This document shows positions 8,696-18,358 of a stretch of DNA of 64,000 nucleotides, piece by piece. The position numbers and the translations under genes are program-made. The stretch lies in assembly GCF_000337175.1 (NCBI RefSeq), contig NZ_AOIJ01000049.1, positions 79,214 through 143,213 on the forward strand, written 5' to 3'. Source of the stretch: Natrinema gari JCM 14663 (GTDB taxonomy: Archaea; Halobacteriota; Halobacteria; Halobacteriales; Natrialbaceae). Within the stretch, counting starts at the first letter, position 1. Each line of letters starts with the position of its first letter. A model generated the notes under the pieces. That model had not been told where the DNA came from, ran no database searches, and worked only from the letters and a program-made list of their open reading frames with translations.

Positions 8696-9094
8696 CTACT
8701 TCCCGGTCGGCCGCACGTTGTTACTGATCGCCTGTTTCACCTGCAGGGCCGCACTCGCCGCGAGCCCGCGGGCGACTTCGTCGCGTTCGGCGGCGGTAAT
8801 GACTTCCTCGGCGGCCACCGCTTCCTCGAGATCGGGCGTGAAGCCGGCGGAGACGGCGTGACCGACCGGCGGGCGGACGGCAACGGTGACCTCCGGACCG
8901 GTCATGCCACTCGAGACGTCGGCGTCAACGACGTACTCGTTGGGAAGGAACTCGCGCGTGCGGGCCGCGATCCGCGAGACGTCGCGGTGAAGCAACCGCT
9001 TTTGCGCGCTCGAGAGGTCAGGAATGTCCGCCGCTGCACGCTGCCCAGCACCAGTCTCGCCCGGTAGCCCTGCGTACGGCGTGTTTCCGTTCAT
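8696..9094 (-). CDS. DUF5811-like conserved haloarchaeal protein
   Basis: A 132-residue soluble protein of unknown function. Recognisable family stretches are NTPYAGLPGETGAGQRAAAD near the start, SSAQKRLLHRDVSRIAART, and ASAALQVKQAISNNVRPTGK at the C-terminus. No catalytic motif is evident. It sits immediately downstream (54 bases) of the arginine decarboxylase gene on the same strand, suggesting co-transcription. Confidence 0.7.
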   Translation of the reverse strand: MNGNTPYAGLPGETGAGQRAAADIPDLSSAQKRLLHRDVSRIAARTREFLPNEYVVDADVSSGMTGPEVTVAVRPPVGHAVSAGFTPDLEEAVAAEEVITAAERDEVARGLAASAALQVKQAISNNVRPTGK

Positions 9095-9148
9095 GAGAAG
9101 TGTGTACCCGTATCAATGAGTCGCCGGTTCAAAAGGGTTCGCTTTGGG

Positions 9149-9634
9149 TCAATCCACGAGGATCGGTTCGCTCTCGCCGTAGACTGCGAGGACGACCGCC
9201 GTCGTGTAATCACCCGACTCGGCCTGCCGGCTCTCGACGGCCACTCGCGGAGCGGCGAACGTCCAGTCGCGAAGCTCCTGTCCCGCGGTCAGCCCCTCTC
9301 GGACCCGGCGTTCGACGGTCTCGCGGTCCATCTCGCCCGCTGTCTCGTAGAACAGTCCCGGGCCGTCATCGGCGGACTGGGCCCACGCGAGCGCCGCGCT
9401 CACGCGGCCGGGGCCGGCAGCGGTGGCTCGAGCCTCAACGACGGTCAGGCGCTCGCCGGCGGGACCGAGATCGGGTGCGGTGCCGACGGCCTCGACGTCG
9501 ACACCGGCCGGGATGACGGAGGAAACGGAGACGAGGTTGTAGTTCTCGACGCCGGCCTCGGCGAGGGCCGCGTCGTAGGAGGCCATCGTCGTGGGAGCCG
9601 ACGCGGCCCCCCAGACGACTCGAATCGTGCTCAT
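9149..9634 (-). CDS. pdaD: Pyruvoyl-dependent arginine decarboxylase
   Basis: Converts arginine to agmatine. In archaea agmatine feeds polyamine synthesis and agmatidine modification of the tRNA-Ile2 anticodon. At 161 residues it matches the compact proenzyme family. Self-cleavage to yield the N-terminal pyruvoyl group is expected between the two serines at 38-39 in NYNLVSVSSVIPAG. The C-terminal GLFYETAGE and YTTAVVLAVYGE segments also fit the family. The start MSTIRVVWG was preferred over a basic, non-homologous upstream extension of 18 codons. Confidence 0.9.
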   Translation of the reverse strand: MSTIRVVWGAASAPTTMASYDAALAEAGVENYNLVSVSSVIPAGVDVEAVGTAPDLGPAGERLTVVEARATAAGPGRVSAALAWAQSADDGPGLFYETAGEMDRETVERRVREGLTAGQELRDWTFAAPRVAVESRQAESGDYTTAVVLAVYGESEPILVD

Positions 9635-9740
9635 ACTCAATCTCGGGGGCCGGCGGCGTAAGGGCTTGCGATTCCGAACTGAACGCACGGTAGTACGAGG
9701 AGACCGTTACCAATCGGAGTCGTCGAAATCGGGCCGCCGA

Positions 9741-10973
9741 TTACTGATAGAAGTAGCCTGCAGAGGAGACGACATCGCTCGAGTCGTCCTCCTCGATCTT
9801 CTCTAAGGCGTCGGCGAAGTCCTGGTGGGCGACTTCGTTGCGCTCGTTGCGGATGGCGAACATGCCGGCTTCGGTTGCGAGGCTCTCGATTTCGGCACCG
9901 GAGTAGCCTTCGGTGTCGTCGGCGAGTGCGCCGAAGTCGACGCCGTTGGCGATGTTCATGCCGCGGGTATGGATCGAGAGGATCTGTTCGCGGCCGTCGC
10001 GGTCGGGTTCGGGGACTTCGATCAGGCGGTCGAACCGGCCGGGACGCAGAATGGCGCGATCGAGCATGTCGAAGCGGTTGGTGGCGGCGATGATGCGAAT
10101 CTCGCCGCGGGCCTCGAAGCCGTCCATTTCGGAGAGCAGTTGCATCATCGTCCGCTGGACCTCGGCGTCGCCGGAGGTCTTGGACTCGGTGCGCCGCGTC
10201 GCGATGGCGTCGATCTCGTCGATGAAGATGATGGCGGGCTGGCGCTCGCGGGCCATCTCGAAGAGGTCGCGGACGAGCCGCGAGCCCTCGCCGATGAACT
10301 TGCGGACCAGCTCCGAGCCGGCCATCTTGATGAAGGTGGCGTCGGTCTCGTTGGCGACGGCCTTGGCGAGCATCGTCTTCCCCGTTCCCGGCGGTCCGTA
10401 GAGCAAGACGCCGCTTGGCGGATCGATACCGACCTCGTTGAAGATTTCGGGCTCAGTCAAGGGCTGTTCGACGGCTTCCCGGACCTCGCGAACCTGCTCG
10501 TCGATCCCGCCGATGTCGGCGTAGGTGACTGCCGGCTTCTCCGTGATTTCCATCGACTGGGCGCGCGCGTCGGTCTCGGTGTCCAGCACCGTCTGGATCG
10601 CGAAGGAGTCGTTGACCGCGACGCGGTCGCCGGGTTCGATGCGATCGACGATCCGGGAGGACACGTCGGTCAGCACCTCCTGATTGTTGCCGTGCTGTTT
10701 GACGATGACCTGCTCGTCCGGGAGGACATCCTCGACGGTGGCGATGTACAGCGACGAGCTCTTGAGCGTCTCGTTTTCCCGTTCGACGCGGTCGACCTTC
10801 TCCCGGAGGCGTTCGCGACGGTCCTCAGCGTCGTCGAGTTGCTCGGAGAGCTGGTCGTTGACATCGACCAGATCCTCGTAGTGCCCGCGGAGCGCCTCGA
10901 GCCGTTCGTCGTCGGGGAGATCTGAGTCGATATCGCGATGAGGTCGGTCGGGGATAGACGGGCTTCGAGACAT
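9741..10973 (-). CDS. pan: Proteasome-activating nucleotidase (PAN)
   Basis: Hexameric AAA+ unfoldase that feeds proteins to the 20S proteasome in the cytoplasm. It has 410 residues: an N-terminal coiled coil (about 20-75), an OB domain (about 76-140), then the AAA+ module with Walker A GPPGTGKT at 193-200, Walker B IIFIDEID, and arginine fingers in AILRPGRFDR. The C-terminus ends YFYQ, fitting the HbYX rule for docking to and opening the proteasome gate. The ATG giving MSRSPSIPD was chosen because the 41-codon extension upstream has no family character. Haloarchaea usually carry two PAN paralogues; which one this is cannot be told here. Confidence 0.96.
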   Translation of the reverse strand: MSRSPSIPDRPHRDIDSDLPDDERLEALRGHYEDLVDVNDQLSEQLDDAEDRRERLREKVDRVERENETLKSSSLYIATVEDVLPDEQVIVKQHGNNQEVLTDVSSRIVDRIEPGDRVAVNDSFAIQTVLDTETDARAQSMEITEKPAVTYADIGGIDEQVREVREAVEQPLTEPEIFNEVGIDPPSGVLLYGPPGTGKTMLAKAVANETDATFIKMAGSELVRKFIGEGSRLVRDLFEMARERQPAIIFIDEIDAIATRRTESKTSGDAEVQRTMMQLLSEMDGFEARGEIRIIAATNRFDMLDRAILRPGRFDRLIEVPEPDRDGREQILSIHTRGMNIANGVDFGALADDTEGYSGAEIESLATEAGMFAIRNERNEVAHQDFADALEKIEEDDSSDVVSSAGYFYQ

Positions 10974-11127
10974 CCTGATGTACGCCGATAGGATTTCGAT
11001 GGTAAATGTGCCTTTGGGTCGCGGATGGTCTTCGACCCCACATCGAACCGCGACTGCCGGGAGAGGCGACCGTTGACGCCGCGTCATACGGCACAACGGC
11101 GTCGCCCGACGGCTCGAGCGGCACGTA

Positions 11128-12930
11128 TTATGACATGAGCGCTTCCATCTCTTCGAGGCGCTGGCCGTAGGTCTCGAGCGCGCGGTCGATCGGGTCCGAG
11201 GAACTCATATCGACGCCGGCGATCCGCAGGAGTTCGAGCGGGTACTCCCGGGAGCCGTGGCGGAGGAACTCGAGGTAGTCCTCGGCGGCGGACTGGCCGT
11301 TCTCGAGAATGTCGTCGACGATAGCGAGGGCGGCCGAGATGCCGGTCGCGTACTGGTAGACGTAGAACGCCCGGTAGAAGTGGGGGATACGCATCCATTC
11401 ACGGGCGATCCGGTCGTCGATCGCGGCGGGGTCGTAGTAGTCGGCCTTGAGTCCGCGGTAGAGGTCGTCCAATCGGTCGGCGGTGAGGGGCTCGCCGTCT
11501 TCTTCGAGGCGGTGTGTCTCGTGTTCAAACTCCGCGAAGAGGGTCTGCCGGTACAGCGTCGAGCGCACGCGCTCTAAGAACTCGTTTAATACGTGCTTGC
11601 GGAACTCGGGATCGTCGACGGTCTCGAGCAGGTGGTTGGTCAGCAGGGCCTCGTTGACCGTGCTGGCGACCTCGGCGACGAAGATTTCATAACTCGAGTA
11701 GATGAACGGCTGTTCCTCCTTCGTGAGTTCGGAGTGCATCGAGTGGCCGAGCTCGTGGGCTAGTGTGTACATCGAGGAGATGTCCTGCTGGTAGTTCAGG
11801 AGGATGAAAGGCTGGGTGTCGTAGGTGCCGCCGGAGTACGCCCCGGATTGTTTCCCTTCGTTCTCATAGACATCGATCCACCGGGAGTCCAGTCCCTCGG
11901 CGACCCGGGTCTGGTATGTCTCACCCAGCGGCGCGAGCGCGTCGACGACGTACTCGGTCGCCTGGTCGTACTCGAGATCGGGACCTTCGTCGCCGGTCAG
12001 TGGCATGTAGAGGTCCCACATCCGGAGTTCGTCGACGCCCAGCGCCCGTTCCTTGAGTTCGGCATGGCGGTGGAGTTTGTCGATGTTGTCGTGGACGGTG
12101 TCGACGAGGGTGTCATAGACCTCGACGGGAACGTTCGGGCCGTCGAGCGCGGCCTCGCGTGCGGTATCGTAGTTGCGCGCTCGAGCGGTTTTGACGTCGG
12201 CTTTGACGCTGTTCTTGTAGCTGGCCGCGACCGTGTTCCGAACCGACTCCCACTCGTCGAAGTACTCCTCGTAGACCCGCTTTCGGAACTCGCGGTCGGG
12301 GCGTTTGAGGAGGTTCGTGAAGTTACTCTGGGTGATTTCGATCGCGTCCGTTTCGTCGTCCGCGGGCGCATCGACCGTCGGGAACGTCATGTCCGCGTTC
12401 GAGAGCATGTTGTACACGTCCCCGGTCGCACCCGTGACCTCGCTCAGGTCGGCGAGCAACTCCTCGACCTCGGCCGATCGCGTGTGCGGTTTCATCCGGA
12501 GCACGTCGTCGACGTAGTGGTCGTAGGTCTCGAGGGCGGGTTCGTCCGCGATCATCGCGTCGAACTGCTCGCGGGTCAGCGTCTGGAGTTCGGGATCGAT
12601 GAACGAGGCCGCGGACTGGGCGTCAGCCGCGAGCGACTGCGATCGTGCCGTCAGCGCCTGATACTGCTGGTTCGTCGTGTCCTCGTCGCGGCGCATGCGG
12701 GCGTAGGCCGCGACCGTCGAGACCTCGCGCATGATCTCGTCGCGGAGTTCGAGTACCTCGAGGAGGGTCTGGGCGTCCTCGGTGACCCGTCCCTCGTAGG
12801 CTTCGAGGTCGTCGACGCGGTCAGCGATCGTCTCGTAGGCGTTCTCCCAGTCGTCGTCGGTCGCGTAGATGCTCTCGAGGTCCCAGGTATAGTCCTCGTC
12901 GACCTCCGAGCGTTCGGGAACGGAACTCAT
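11128..12930 (-). CDS. pepF: Oligoendopeptidase F (M3 family)
   Basis: Cytoplasmic zinc endopeptidase that degrades short peptides. It is 600 residues, the normal length for PepF. The zinc-binding [11 protein letters not shown] lies near residue 393, and the downstream glutamate ligand fits [14 protein letters not shown] about 25 residues later. The N-terminal half is the long helical domain ([16 protein letters not shown] at the start). It lies directly upstream of the PAN gene on the same strand, which makes functional sense because proteasome products are PepF-type substrates. Confidence 0.95.
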   Translation of the reverse strand: MSSVPERSEVDEDYTWDLESIYATDDDWENAYETIADRVDDLEAYEGRVTEDAQTLLEVLELRDEIMREVSTVAAYARMRRDEDTTNQQYQALTARSQSLAADAQSAASFIDPELQTLTREQFDAMIADEPALETYDHYVDDVLRMKPHTRSAEVEELLADLSEVTGATGDVYNMLSNADMTFPTVDAPADDETDAIEITQSNFTNLLKRPDREFRKRVYEEYFDEWESVRNTVAASYKNSVKADVKTARARNYDTAREAALDGPNVPVEVYDTLVDTVHDNIDKLHRHAELKERALGVDELRMWDLYMPLTGDEGPDLEYDQATEYVVDALAPLGETYQTRVAEGLDSRWIDVYENEGKQSGAYSGGTYDTQPFILLNYQQDISSMYTLAHELGHSMHSELTKEEQPFIYSSYEIFVAEVASTVNEALLTNHLLETVDDPEFRKHVLNEFLERVRSTLYRQTLFAEFEHETHRLEEDGEPLTADRLDDLYRGLKADYYDPAAIDDRIAREWMRIPHFYRAFYVYQYATGISAALAIVDDILENGQSAAEDYLEFLRHGSREYPLELLRIAGVDMSSSDPIDRALETYGQRLEEMEALMS

Positions 12931-13086
12931 GGAGACGGCTTCGAAGCGGCGGCGCTAAAGCGTGTCGGACCGTGTCAGGAACGGACGAAGTCAACGCGGG
13001 GCTCCGTGGACCGTGGGCATCGTCCCGGGGTGATCGGGAACCGGAAGAACGAACCGCTTTTCACTCCGATTTCCCGAATCGTCAGC

Positions 13087-13644
13087 ATGGACCGACTCCT
13101 CGAGTCGTTAGACGATGCACCGATCATCGACAAGGACGGATACGAGTACCTCGTCCACCCGATCAGCAACGGCGTTCCGCGCCTCGATCCCGCCCTGCTG
13201 CGGGAGGTCGTCACCGAAGTCATGCAGACCGCGGACTTAGACGTCGACAAGATCGTCGCCCCCGAGGCGATGGGCATTCACCTCGCGACCGCGCTCTCGC
13301 TCCAGACGGACATCCCGCTCGTCGTCATCCGGAAACGACCCTATGGGCTCGAGGGTGAGGTGTCGCTCCACCAGGAGACGGGGTACTCCGAGTCGGAGAT
13401 GTACATCAACGACATCGAAGCGGGGGATCGCGTCGTGATCGTCGACGACATGCTCTCGACCGGCGGCACGCTGGCGGCGATCTGCGACGCGATCGACGGC
13501 ATCGGGGCCGAGATCGTCGATATCGTCGTGGTGATGCGGAAAGTCGGCGGCTCGGCGCTCGACGACACGGAGTACGACGCGACGAGTCTCATCGATATCA
13601 CGGTCGAGGACGGCGAGGTGACGGTCCACTCCGTGCACCAATAG
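13087..13644 (+). CDS. hpt: Hypoxanthine/guanine phosphoribosyltransferase
   Basis: Salvages purine bases to nucleotides using PRPP. The 185-residue protein has the PRPP-binding loop [13 protein letters not shown] at about 117-129, the archaeal HPT N-terminus ([21 protein letters not shown], here [17 protein letters not shown]) and the hood region [19 protein letters not shown]. The ATG follows shortly after a start-proximal A/T-poor leader. It is divergent from pepF and is followed on the same strand by a nucleobase permease, a coherent uptake-and-salvage pair. Confidence 0.93.
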   Translation: MDRLLESLDDAPIIDKDGYEYLVHPISNGVPRLDPALLREVVTEVMQTADLDVDKIVAPEAMGIHLATALSLQTDIPLVVIRKRPYGLEGEVSLHQETGYSESEMYINDIEAGDRVVIVDDMLSTGGTLAAICDAIDGIGAEIVDIVVVMRKVGGSALDDTEYDATSLIDITVEDGEVTVHSVHQ

Positions 13645-13723
13645 GTACCGGTCGAGAACCGACGGCCGACGACGCTTCGCCTCGCATCAGTACAGCGGCA
13701 CAACGGTGGAATACACAGCCCCA

Positions 13724-13749
13724 TGTATATCCGGAATCGGAAATATACA
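13724..13749. promoter_or_regulatory. Operator-like inverted repeat upstream of the nucleobase permease
   Basis: Perfect 7-base arms TGTATAT (13724-13730) and ATATACA (13743-13749) flank a 12-base spacer. The element lies about 90 bases before the permease start in the hpt-permease intergenic stretch. Its size fits a dimeric regulator site, but the regulator is not known. Confidence 0.4.
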
Positions 13750-13772
13750 CATACATGCCTATTTGGGATAGA

Positions 13773-13816
13773 TTATGCACCCTGTTGAGCGCGTTTACGA
13801 ATCTTTTTATGCACCC
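13773..13816 (+). promoter_or_regulatory. Direct repeat TTATGCACCC in the permease promoter
   Basis: The decamer TTATGCACCC occurs at 13773-13782 and again at 13807-13816, 34 bases start to start. The second copy overlaps the A/T-rich TATA-like segment (CTTTTTATG) about 30-35 bases ahead of the permease ATG. A repeated word overlapping the core promoter suggests a repressor or activator site. This is inference from position only. Confidence 0.45.
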
Positions 13817-13839
13817 CTCTGCAACCTGGCGGCCATAGA

Positions 13840-15225
13840 ATGTCGACCGAACCGGACGGAGGCATTACGCTCGAGTACGGGGTAGACGACAAACCACCGT
13901 TGCCGAAATCGATTCTGCTCGGTCTCCAACACGTCGCAGTGATGATCGTGCCGGCGACGGCGGTGGCGTACGTCGTCGCGGGCGGAGTCGGGCTCGACCC
14001 GACGGACACGGCCTACATCGTCCAGATGGTCCTCCTGTTCTCCGGGCTGGCGACGATCGTCCAGGCGTACACCGTCGGTCCGGTCGGCGCGCGCCTGCCG
14101 ATCGTCATGGGCTCGAGTTTCACGTTCGTGGGCGCGTCGATCTCGATCGGTGCGGACTTCGGGATGGCCGCCGTCTTCGGCGCGATCCTCGTGACGGGAT
14201 TCGTCGTCGAGGGACTGATCGGCTGGCAGTTCAAACGAATCAAACCCTTCTTCCCGCCGCTGGTGACCGGACTCGTCGTCGTCATCATCGGCCTCTATCT
14301 CGTGCCGGTCGCGATGGAGTACGCCGCGGGCGGGGTCGGCGCGTCCGACTTCGGCGCGGTACACAACATCGGGCTGGCCGCGCTCGTCCTCGCGGTCGCC
14401 GTCGGTCTCAACATGTTCACGCGCGGCGTCGTGCGACTGCTGTCGATCCTCGTCGCGATCGTCGTCGGCTACGTCACCGCGATCGCCGTCGGACTCGTCG
14501 ACTTCTCGGCCATCGGCGACGCCGCGTGGATCGCACTCCCGGCTCCCACCCGATTCGGCTTCGAGTTCGAACCGATCGCGATCGTCACCTTCGCCTTCCT
14601 CTTTCTCGTCTCCGCGATGGAAACGGTCGGCGACATGTCCGGCGTCACGGCCGCTGAGGGGCGAAACCCAACGAACGAGGAGTTCCGCGGCGGGCTGTTC
14701 ACCGACGGCCTGCTGAGCTCGATCGGTGCCGTCTTCGCCGCGTTCCCGATCACGTCGTTCTCCCAGAACGTCGGCATCGTCAATTTCACCGGCGTGATGA
14801 GCCGTCACGTCGTCGGGATCGGTGGCGTCTTCCTCGCCGTCCTCGGGCTGAGTCCGAAAGTCGGAGCCGCCGTCACGACGATCCCCAGCGCGGTCTTCGG
14901 CGGTGCGGTCCTGCTCATGGCTGGCATGGTCGCTGCCAGCGGCTTCCGTCTGATCGTCACGAACGCCGAGCTCGATCGCCGAAACACGGTCATCGTCGCC
15001 GTCTCGCTCGGCCTCGGCCTCGGCATCGCGACCACGCCGGAAGCGCTCGCGGGCCTCCCGACCGCCGCTGAAACGTTCTTCAGCCAGCCGGTCATCGTGA
15101 CGGCGCTGTCCGCACTGCTACTCAACACGTTCGTTCCCGGCGAGCAGAGCCCGCTGTTCGACGCCCACCCTGCCGACTCCGAGTCGGCCGGGGACGCCGC
15201 GATCGTTGAGCCAAGCGACGACTGA
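13840..15225 (+). CDS. Xanthine/uracil-type nucleobase permease (NCS2 family)
   Basis: Cytoplasmic-membrane symporter for purines or uracil. It has 461 residues with about 12-14 hydrophobic helices, starting at LLGLQHVAVMIVPATAVAYV. Family landmarks are the early Q-H pair (GLQHVAVM), PIVMGSSFTFVG in helix 3, the substrate-binding SAMETVGDMSGVT segment, and GGLFTDGLLSSIGAVFAAFP. The SQNVG that follows matches the NCS2 signature. It is downstream of hpt with possible operator elements between them, so purine bases are the likelier substrate. Confidence 0.88.
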   Translation: MSTEPDGGITLEYGVDDKPPLPKSILLGLQHVAVMIVPATAVAYVVAGGVGLDPTDTAYIVQMVLLFSGLATIVQAYTVGPVGARLPIVMGSSFTFVGASISIGADFGMAAVFGAILVTGFVVEGLIGWQFKRIKPFFPPLVTGLVVVIIGLYLVPVAMEYAAGGVGASDFGAVHNIGLAALVLAVAVGLNMFTRGVVRLLSILVAIVVGYVTAIAVGLVDFSAIGDAAWIALPAPTRFGFEFEPIAIVTFAFLFLVSAMETVGDMSGVTAAEGRNPTNEEFRGGLFTDGLLSSIGAVFAAFPITSFSQNVGIVNFTGVMSRHVVGIGGVFLAVLGLSPKVGAAVTTIPSAVFGGAVLLMAGMVAASGFRLIVTNAELDRRNTVIVAVSLGLGLGIATTPEALAGLPTAAETFFSQPVIVTALSALLLNTFVPGEQSPLFDAHPADSESAGDAAIVEPSDD

Positions 15226-15409
15226 GACCGGCTGCTGTACCGATTTCTCGACGAGCCTACGGACTGGTCGCTGGTTCGCCGGCACTGACTGATAGCGGGC
15301 CGTCTGAATCGGAGCCCCCGCACTCGGCTCTTCCGACCCGCTCGGTGTCGAGACGCGCCGACGACCCCTTTTCTTCGAGTTCGTTCGCGGACGGATACCG
15401 TCGGCGGGG

Positions 15410-15646
15410 TCAGGTTTCGGCGTCGACCGCCGTCCGGACGACGCGAGCGAGACCGAGCGTCGCGACGAACGTGCCGGCGACCACGAGCACGGCGAGCAGG
15501 ACGATACCGAAGGCAGACGCCCCGACCGCGGGATGAGTCCGAAGCGGCGACGTGAGGCGCAGTCCGAAGAAGGCCACGAGCAGCCCCGCGGCGATGCGGA
15601 TCGACGCACGCCAGTACGCATCGTACTCTTCCGGCGACAGTTCCAT
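15410..15646 (-). CDS. Small two-span membrane protein, unknown function
   Basis: 78 residues starting MELSPEEYDAYWRASIRIAA. Two membrane helices (IAAGLLVAFFGLRL and GIVLLAVLVVAGTFVATLGL) are joined by a short loop. The frame is open further upstream but the added sequence is basic and unlike a protein start. It lies downstream of truA on the opposite side of the convergent permease. No family is recognised. Confidence 0.55.
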   Translation of the reverse strand: MELSPEEYDAYWRASIRIAAGLLVAFFGLRLTSPLRTHPAVGASAFGIVLLAVLVVAGTFVATLGLARVVRTAVDAET

Positions 15647-15732
15647 ACGCCGACGTGTGTGCCCGGCGCTGAAAAACGCTCGTCCGTGGCTCGGGTGCGA
15701 TGGCTGCGGCTCGAGTCGCCCCGGTCTCCCGC

Positions 15733-16596
15733 TCAACGCATCCCGTCGGCCACCTGTCCGGCGACCCGCGCCCCCGTCCGCCGGTCGATGCGGCGGCGGT
15801 CGAAGACGGCACGAGCGCTCTCGGCCGCGTCCGCGTCGATCTCGAACGCGAGATTGGGGTAGTCGACCGCCGTCAGGACGAGCGGCTCGGGCGGTGCGGG
15901 GGCGATCCCCTCGTGGCCGGGCAGCGGCTCCGACTCGAGGACGCGATCGATCTTCGCGAGCGGGGAGTCGCCGGCACCGACCGCCCGGACGAGCGAGACG
16001 AGTCGACGGACGAGTTCCCGAGCGAAGCCGCCCGCGCTGACGGTGATGACGAGGTAGTCGCCGTCGCGCTCGACCGCGATCGTCAGCGAGCGCTCCGTGT
16101 TTCGGTCGTCAGGCGTCAGGTTGTGGATGTCGTGGGTGCCGGACAGCGCGTCGCAGGCAGCGCGGAACCGCTCGTCGTCGACGGCGGGGGCGGTCACATC
16201 GACCGCCGAATCGGGCACCGCAGCGTCGGCGGGCGGCGCGTACAGGTGATAAGTGTACGCCCGGCGGCTCGCGTGATGGGTCGCGTGGAACCCGTCGGGC
16301 GCGTCGGCGGCTGCCCACGCCCGCACGTCCGCGGGGAGTTCGGCGTTCAATGCCCGAGGTGTGAGCCAGTCGGGGACCTCGAGCGCGATCGTCTGTGCCA
16401 GTGCGGAGACGCCGGCGTCAGTGCGGCCAGCGGCCGCGTAGCCCGCGGGTTTGTCGGCCTCGGGGTCGAGAACTGAGAGCGCACGGAGGGCGTCGAAAAC
16501 GGCGTCCTCGACTGTGGGGATGTCGGGTTGGGGCTGGCGCTGGAAGCCGTAGTAGTCGGTCCCGTCGTAGGCGATCCGGAACGCGCGACGTGGCAT
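15733..16596 (-). CDS. truA: tRNA pseudouridine synthase A
   Basis: Forms pseudouridine at positions 38-40 of the tRNA anticodon arm. It has 287 residues, with catalytic Asp60 in the invariant GRTDAGVSA motif. Other family segments are the N-terminal FRIAYDGTDYYGFQRQP, HHASRRAYTYHLY, and SAGGFARELVRRLVSLVRAVG near the C-terminus. The start at MPRRAFRIAYDG was chosen by position of the conserved first strand; the long upstream open frame overlaps the M48 peptidase gene on the same strand and is Arg/Pro-rich noise. Confidence 0.94.
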   Translation of the reverse strand: MPRRAFRIAYDGTDYYGFQRQPQPDIPTVEDAVFDALRALSVLDPEADKPAGYAAAGRTDAGVSALAQTIALEVPDWLTPRALNAELPADVRAWAAADAPDGFHATHHASRRAYTYHLYAPPADAAVPDSAVDVTAPAVDDERFRAACDALSGTHDIHNLTPDDRNTERSLTIAVERDGDYLVITVSAGGFARELVRRLVSLVRAVGAGDSPLAKIDRVLESEPLPGHEGIAPAPPEPLVLTAVDYPNLAFEIDADAAESARAVFDRRRIDRRTGARVAGQVADGMR

Positions 16597-16666
16597 CGAG
16601 TCGACCCAGCGGGGCCAGGGTGTTATACCTGTCTCGACCGCCGCGCCGGACGGCCCGTCACTGTCG

Positions 16667-17632
16667 TCACTCGCGGTCCGCGAGCGCGTCGATCCGCTCC
16701 TCGGTCGGCGGATGGGTCGCGAAGAGGAACCGCTCGAGACGGTGGAGTCGTGCGCGCAGCCACCAGTACGACGGCTCGGTCGCTCCGTCGGGCCCGAGCA
16801 TGACCTTCTCCGGTTCCGCCGGCTCGAGCGACAGGATCGACAGCGAGGAAACGCCCGCGGCCTCCCGAAGGTCTCGATTCGGGGTGTCGGCGATCTCCCG
16901 GTCGAGGCGTCGCAGCGCGCTCGCAAGGGCGGCGGGTGAGCCGGTCGCCTCGGCAGCAGCCCGGTCGGCCGCCAATTCTCTGGCCCTGGAGAACCGCGCC
17001 GTGATCGTTCGCCCGACGATCCAGACGCCACCCGACAGCGCCCGCAGTGGGACGGTAACGAGAGCCATCATGCCGGGGTTTTCAATCCGGTCGATCCGCG
17101 ACCCCAGCCCGTCGGCAAGCACCACGGGAAGCGATACGAGGGTCATGACGATCGCGTCCCTGTTGCCGACGTGGGCGAGTTCGTGTGCGATCACCGCCTC
17201 GAGTTCGTCGTCGTCGAGTGCCTCGATCGTTCCCAGCGAGAGGACCAGATGGACCGCGTTCGGGCGGAGGCCCACGGCCATCGCCTCGGGTGCGTCGCGC
17301 TCCGAGACGGCGATCGTCGGCTCGGGAACGTCGAGTTGGGCGGCGACCCGAGTCGCCGTCTCGGAGAGCGCCGGTGCGGTCTCACGGTCCACCCGATGTG
17401 CATCCGCGAGGTGCTCGATCGTCTCGATCTGTCTGTACTCGAGGGCGCCGATCGTCACGAGCGTCACGGCCGTCGCGCCGAACGCGACCTGGGCGGCGAT
17501 TCCGACGTCGAATAGCACGCAGACGCCGTAAAAGACGGCCCATACGCCCGCGAGAAACGCGACTGTCACGACGCCGAGGCCGACGAGCGCGGCGACCATC
17601 CGTATCCGGAGGGCGGTCAATCCGGCGGGCAT
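16667..17632 (-). CDS. htpX: HtpX-like M48 zinc metalloprotease
   Basis: Integral-membrane protease expected to act in membrane protein quality control with its active site in the cytoplasm. Two N-terminal helices (about 12-35 and 46-64) precede the zinc motif HELAH at residues 150-154. The third ligand is in the ELAADRAA region (about 216), followed by the C-terminal substrate region ending FATHPPTEERIDAL, a diagnostic HtpX tail. It has 321 residues. It is directly upstream of truA, with a 70-base gap, and both probably share a transcript. Confidence 0.92.
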   Translation of the reverse strand: MPAGLTALRIRMVAALVGLGVVTVAFLAGVWAVFYGVCVLFDVGIAAQVAFGATAVTLVTIGALEYRQIETIEHLADAHRVDRETAPALSETATRVAAQLDVPEPTIAVSERDAPEAMAVGLRPNAVHLVLSLGTIEALDDDELEAVIAHELAHVGNRDAIVMTLVSLPVVLADGLGSRIDRIENPGMMALVTVPLRALSGGVWIVGRTITARFSRARELAADRAAAEATGSPAALASALRRLDREIADTPNRDLREAAGVSSLSILSLEPAEPEKVMLGPDGATEPSYWWLRARLHRLERFLFATHPPTEERIDALADRE

Positions 17633-17717
17633 GGAACCCGCTTCGAATCGCCCGGCAAAATGAGTATCGAACCGACCAGTCGGCGGTCAGCCACGGATTG
17701 CCGACCGGCCTGCAGCA

Positions 17718-18191
17718 TCAGTCCTCGCCGCCGGAATCGTCAGTGGTGGCCTCGTCGATATCGAACGTGTCGGTCTCGAGGGGCGAGCCGTCGATGTCGA
17801 TGCGCCCATCCCGGACCTCGATGGTAACGCCGTCGGCCGTCGCGTCGTCCGCGCCGAGGAGTCGCGTCGTCGCCGTCTCGACCTCCTCGTTGACCGACCA
17901 GACGAACCGCAGTACCGACTCGAGTTCGGTGCCGGCCTCGCGAACGCCGCGGTGGGAGGCGCGGTCCCCGAGGCTCCGTGCGCCCTCTGGATGGAGGTAC
18001 TGGAGCGGATGGTCGGTCGGGACCTCCTGCAGGTCGACGTCGAACGACCAGAGGTAGGGGAGGACCTGGATGGCGTAGCCCTGCGGTTTCGGTGCCCGCC
18101 GACCGGCGGCGGTCAGCGCGACGTTGATCGCCGTCGACCCCGCGTCGGTGTCGAAGTAGACGCCTTGCACGCCCGGAATCGAGAATCGCAT
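17718..18191 (-). CDS. Conserved-looking haloarchaeal protein, unknown function
   Basis: A 157-residue acidic soluble protein beginning MRFSIPGVQGVYFDTDAGST. Other notable runs are YAIQVLPYLWSFDVDLQEVP and SVLRFVWSVNEEVETATTRL. The last 20 residues are almost all Asp/Glu/Thr/Ser. No signal peptide, membrane helix or metal motif is present. It follows the same strand as htpX and truA with an 85-base gap before htpX. I do not recognise the family; codon use and the clean start support a real gene. Confidence 0.65.
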   Translation of the reverse strand: MRFSIPGVQGVYFDTDAGSTAINVALTAAGRRAPKPQGYAIQVLPYLWSFDVDLQEVPTDHPLQYLHPEGARSLGDRASHRGVREAGTELESVLRFVWSVNEEVETATTRLLGADDATADGVTIEVRDGRIDIDGSPLETDTFDIDEATTDDSGGED

Positions 18192-18358
18192 ACTCGAGGG
18201 AGAGCGGCGGGAACGGGTGAGTCTGTACCCGGCAATGCCAGCCCCGTTTTATTTTGGACCGAGCGCGGCCACGGTACCCGCTCGAACACGGGCCCGAGCG
18301 GGAGCCGTCGGCGGGCTCGCGCCCGCACCGATCGCCGACGGCCGCGCGAATCGCGTGG

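Noticed and set aside
9825..10925. A plus-strand frame of 366 codons opposite the PAN gene.
   Set aside because: Antisense shadow; the PAN protein on the minus strand has a complete set of AAA+ motifs.
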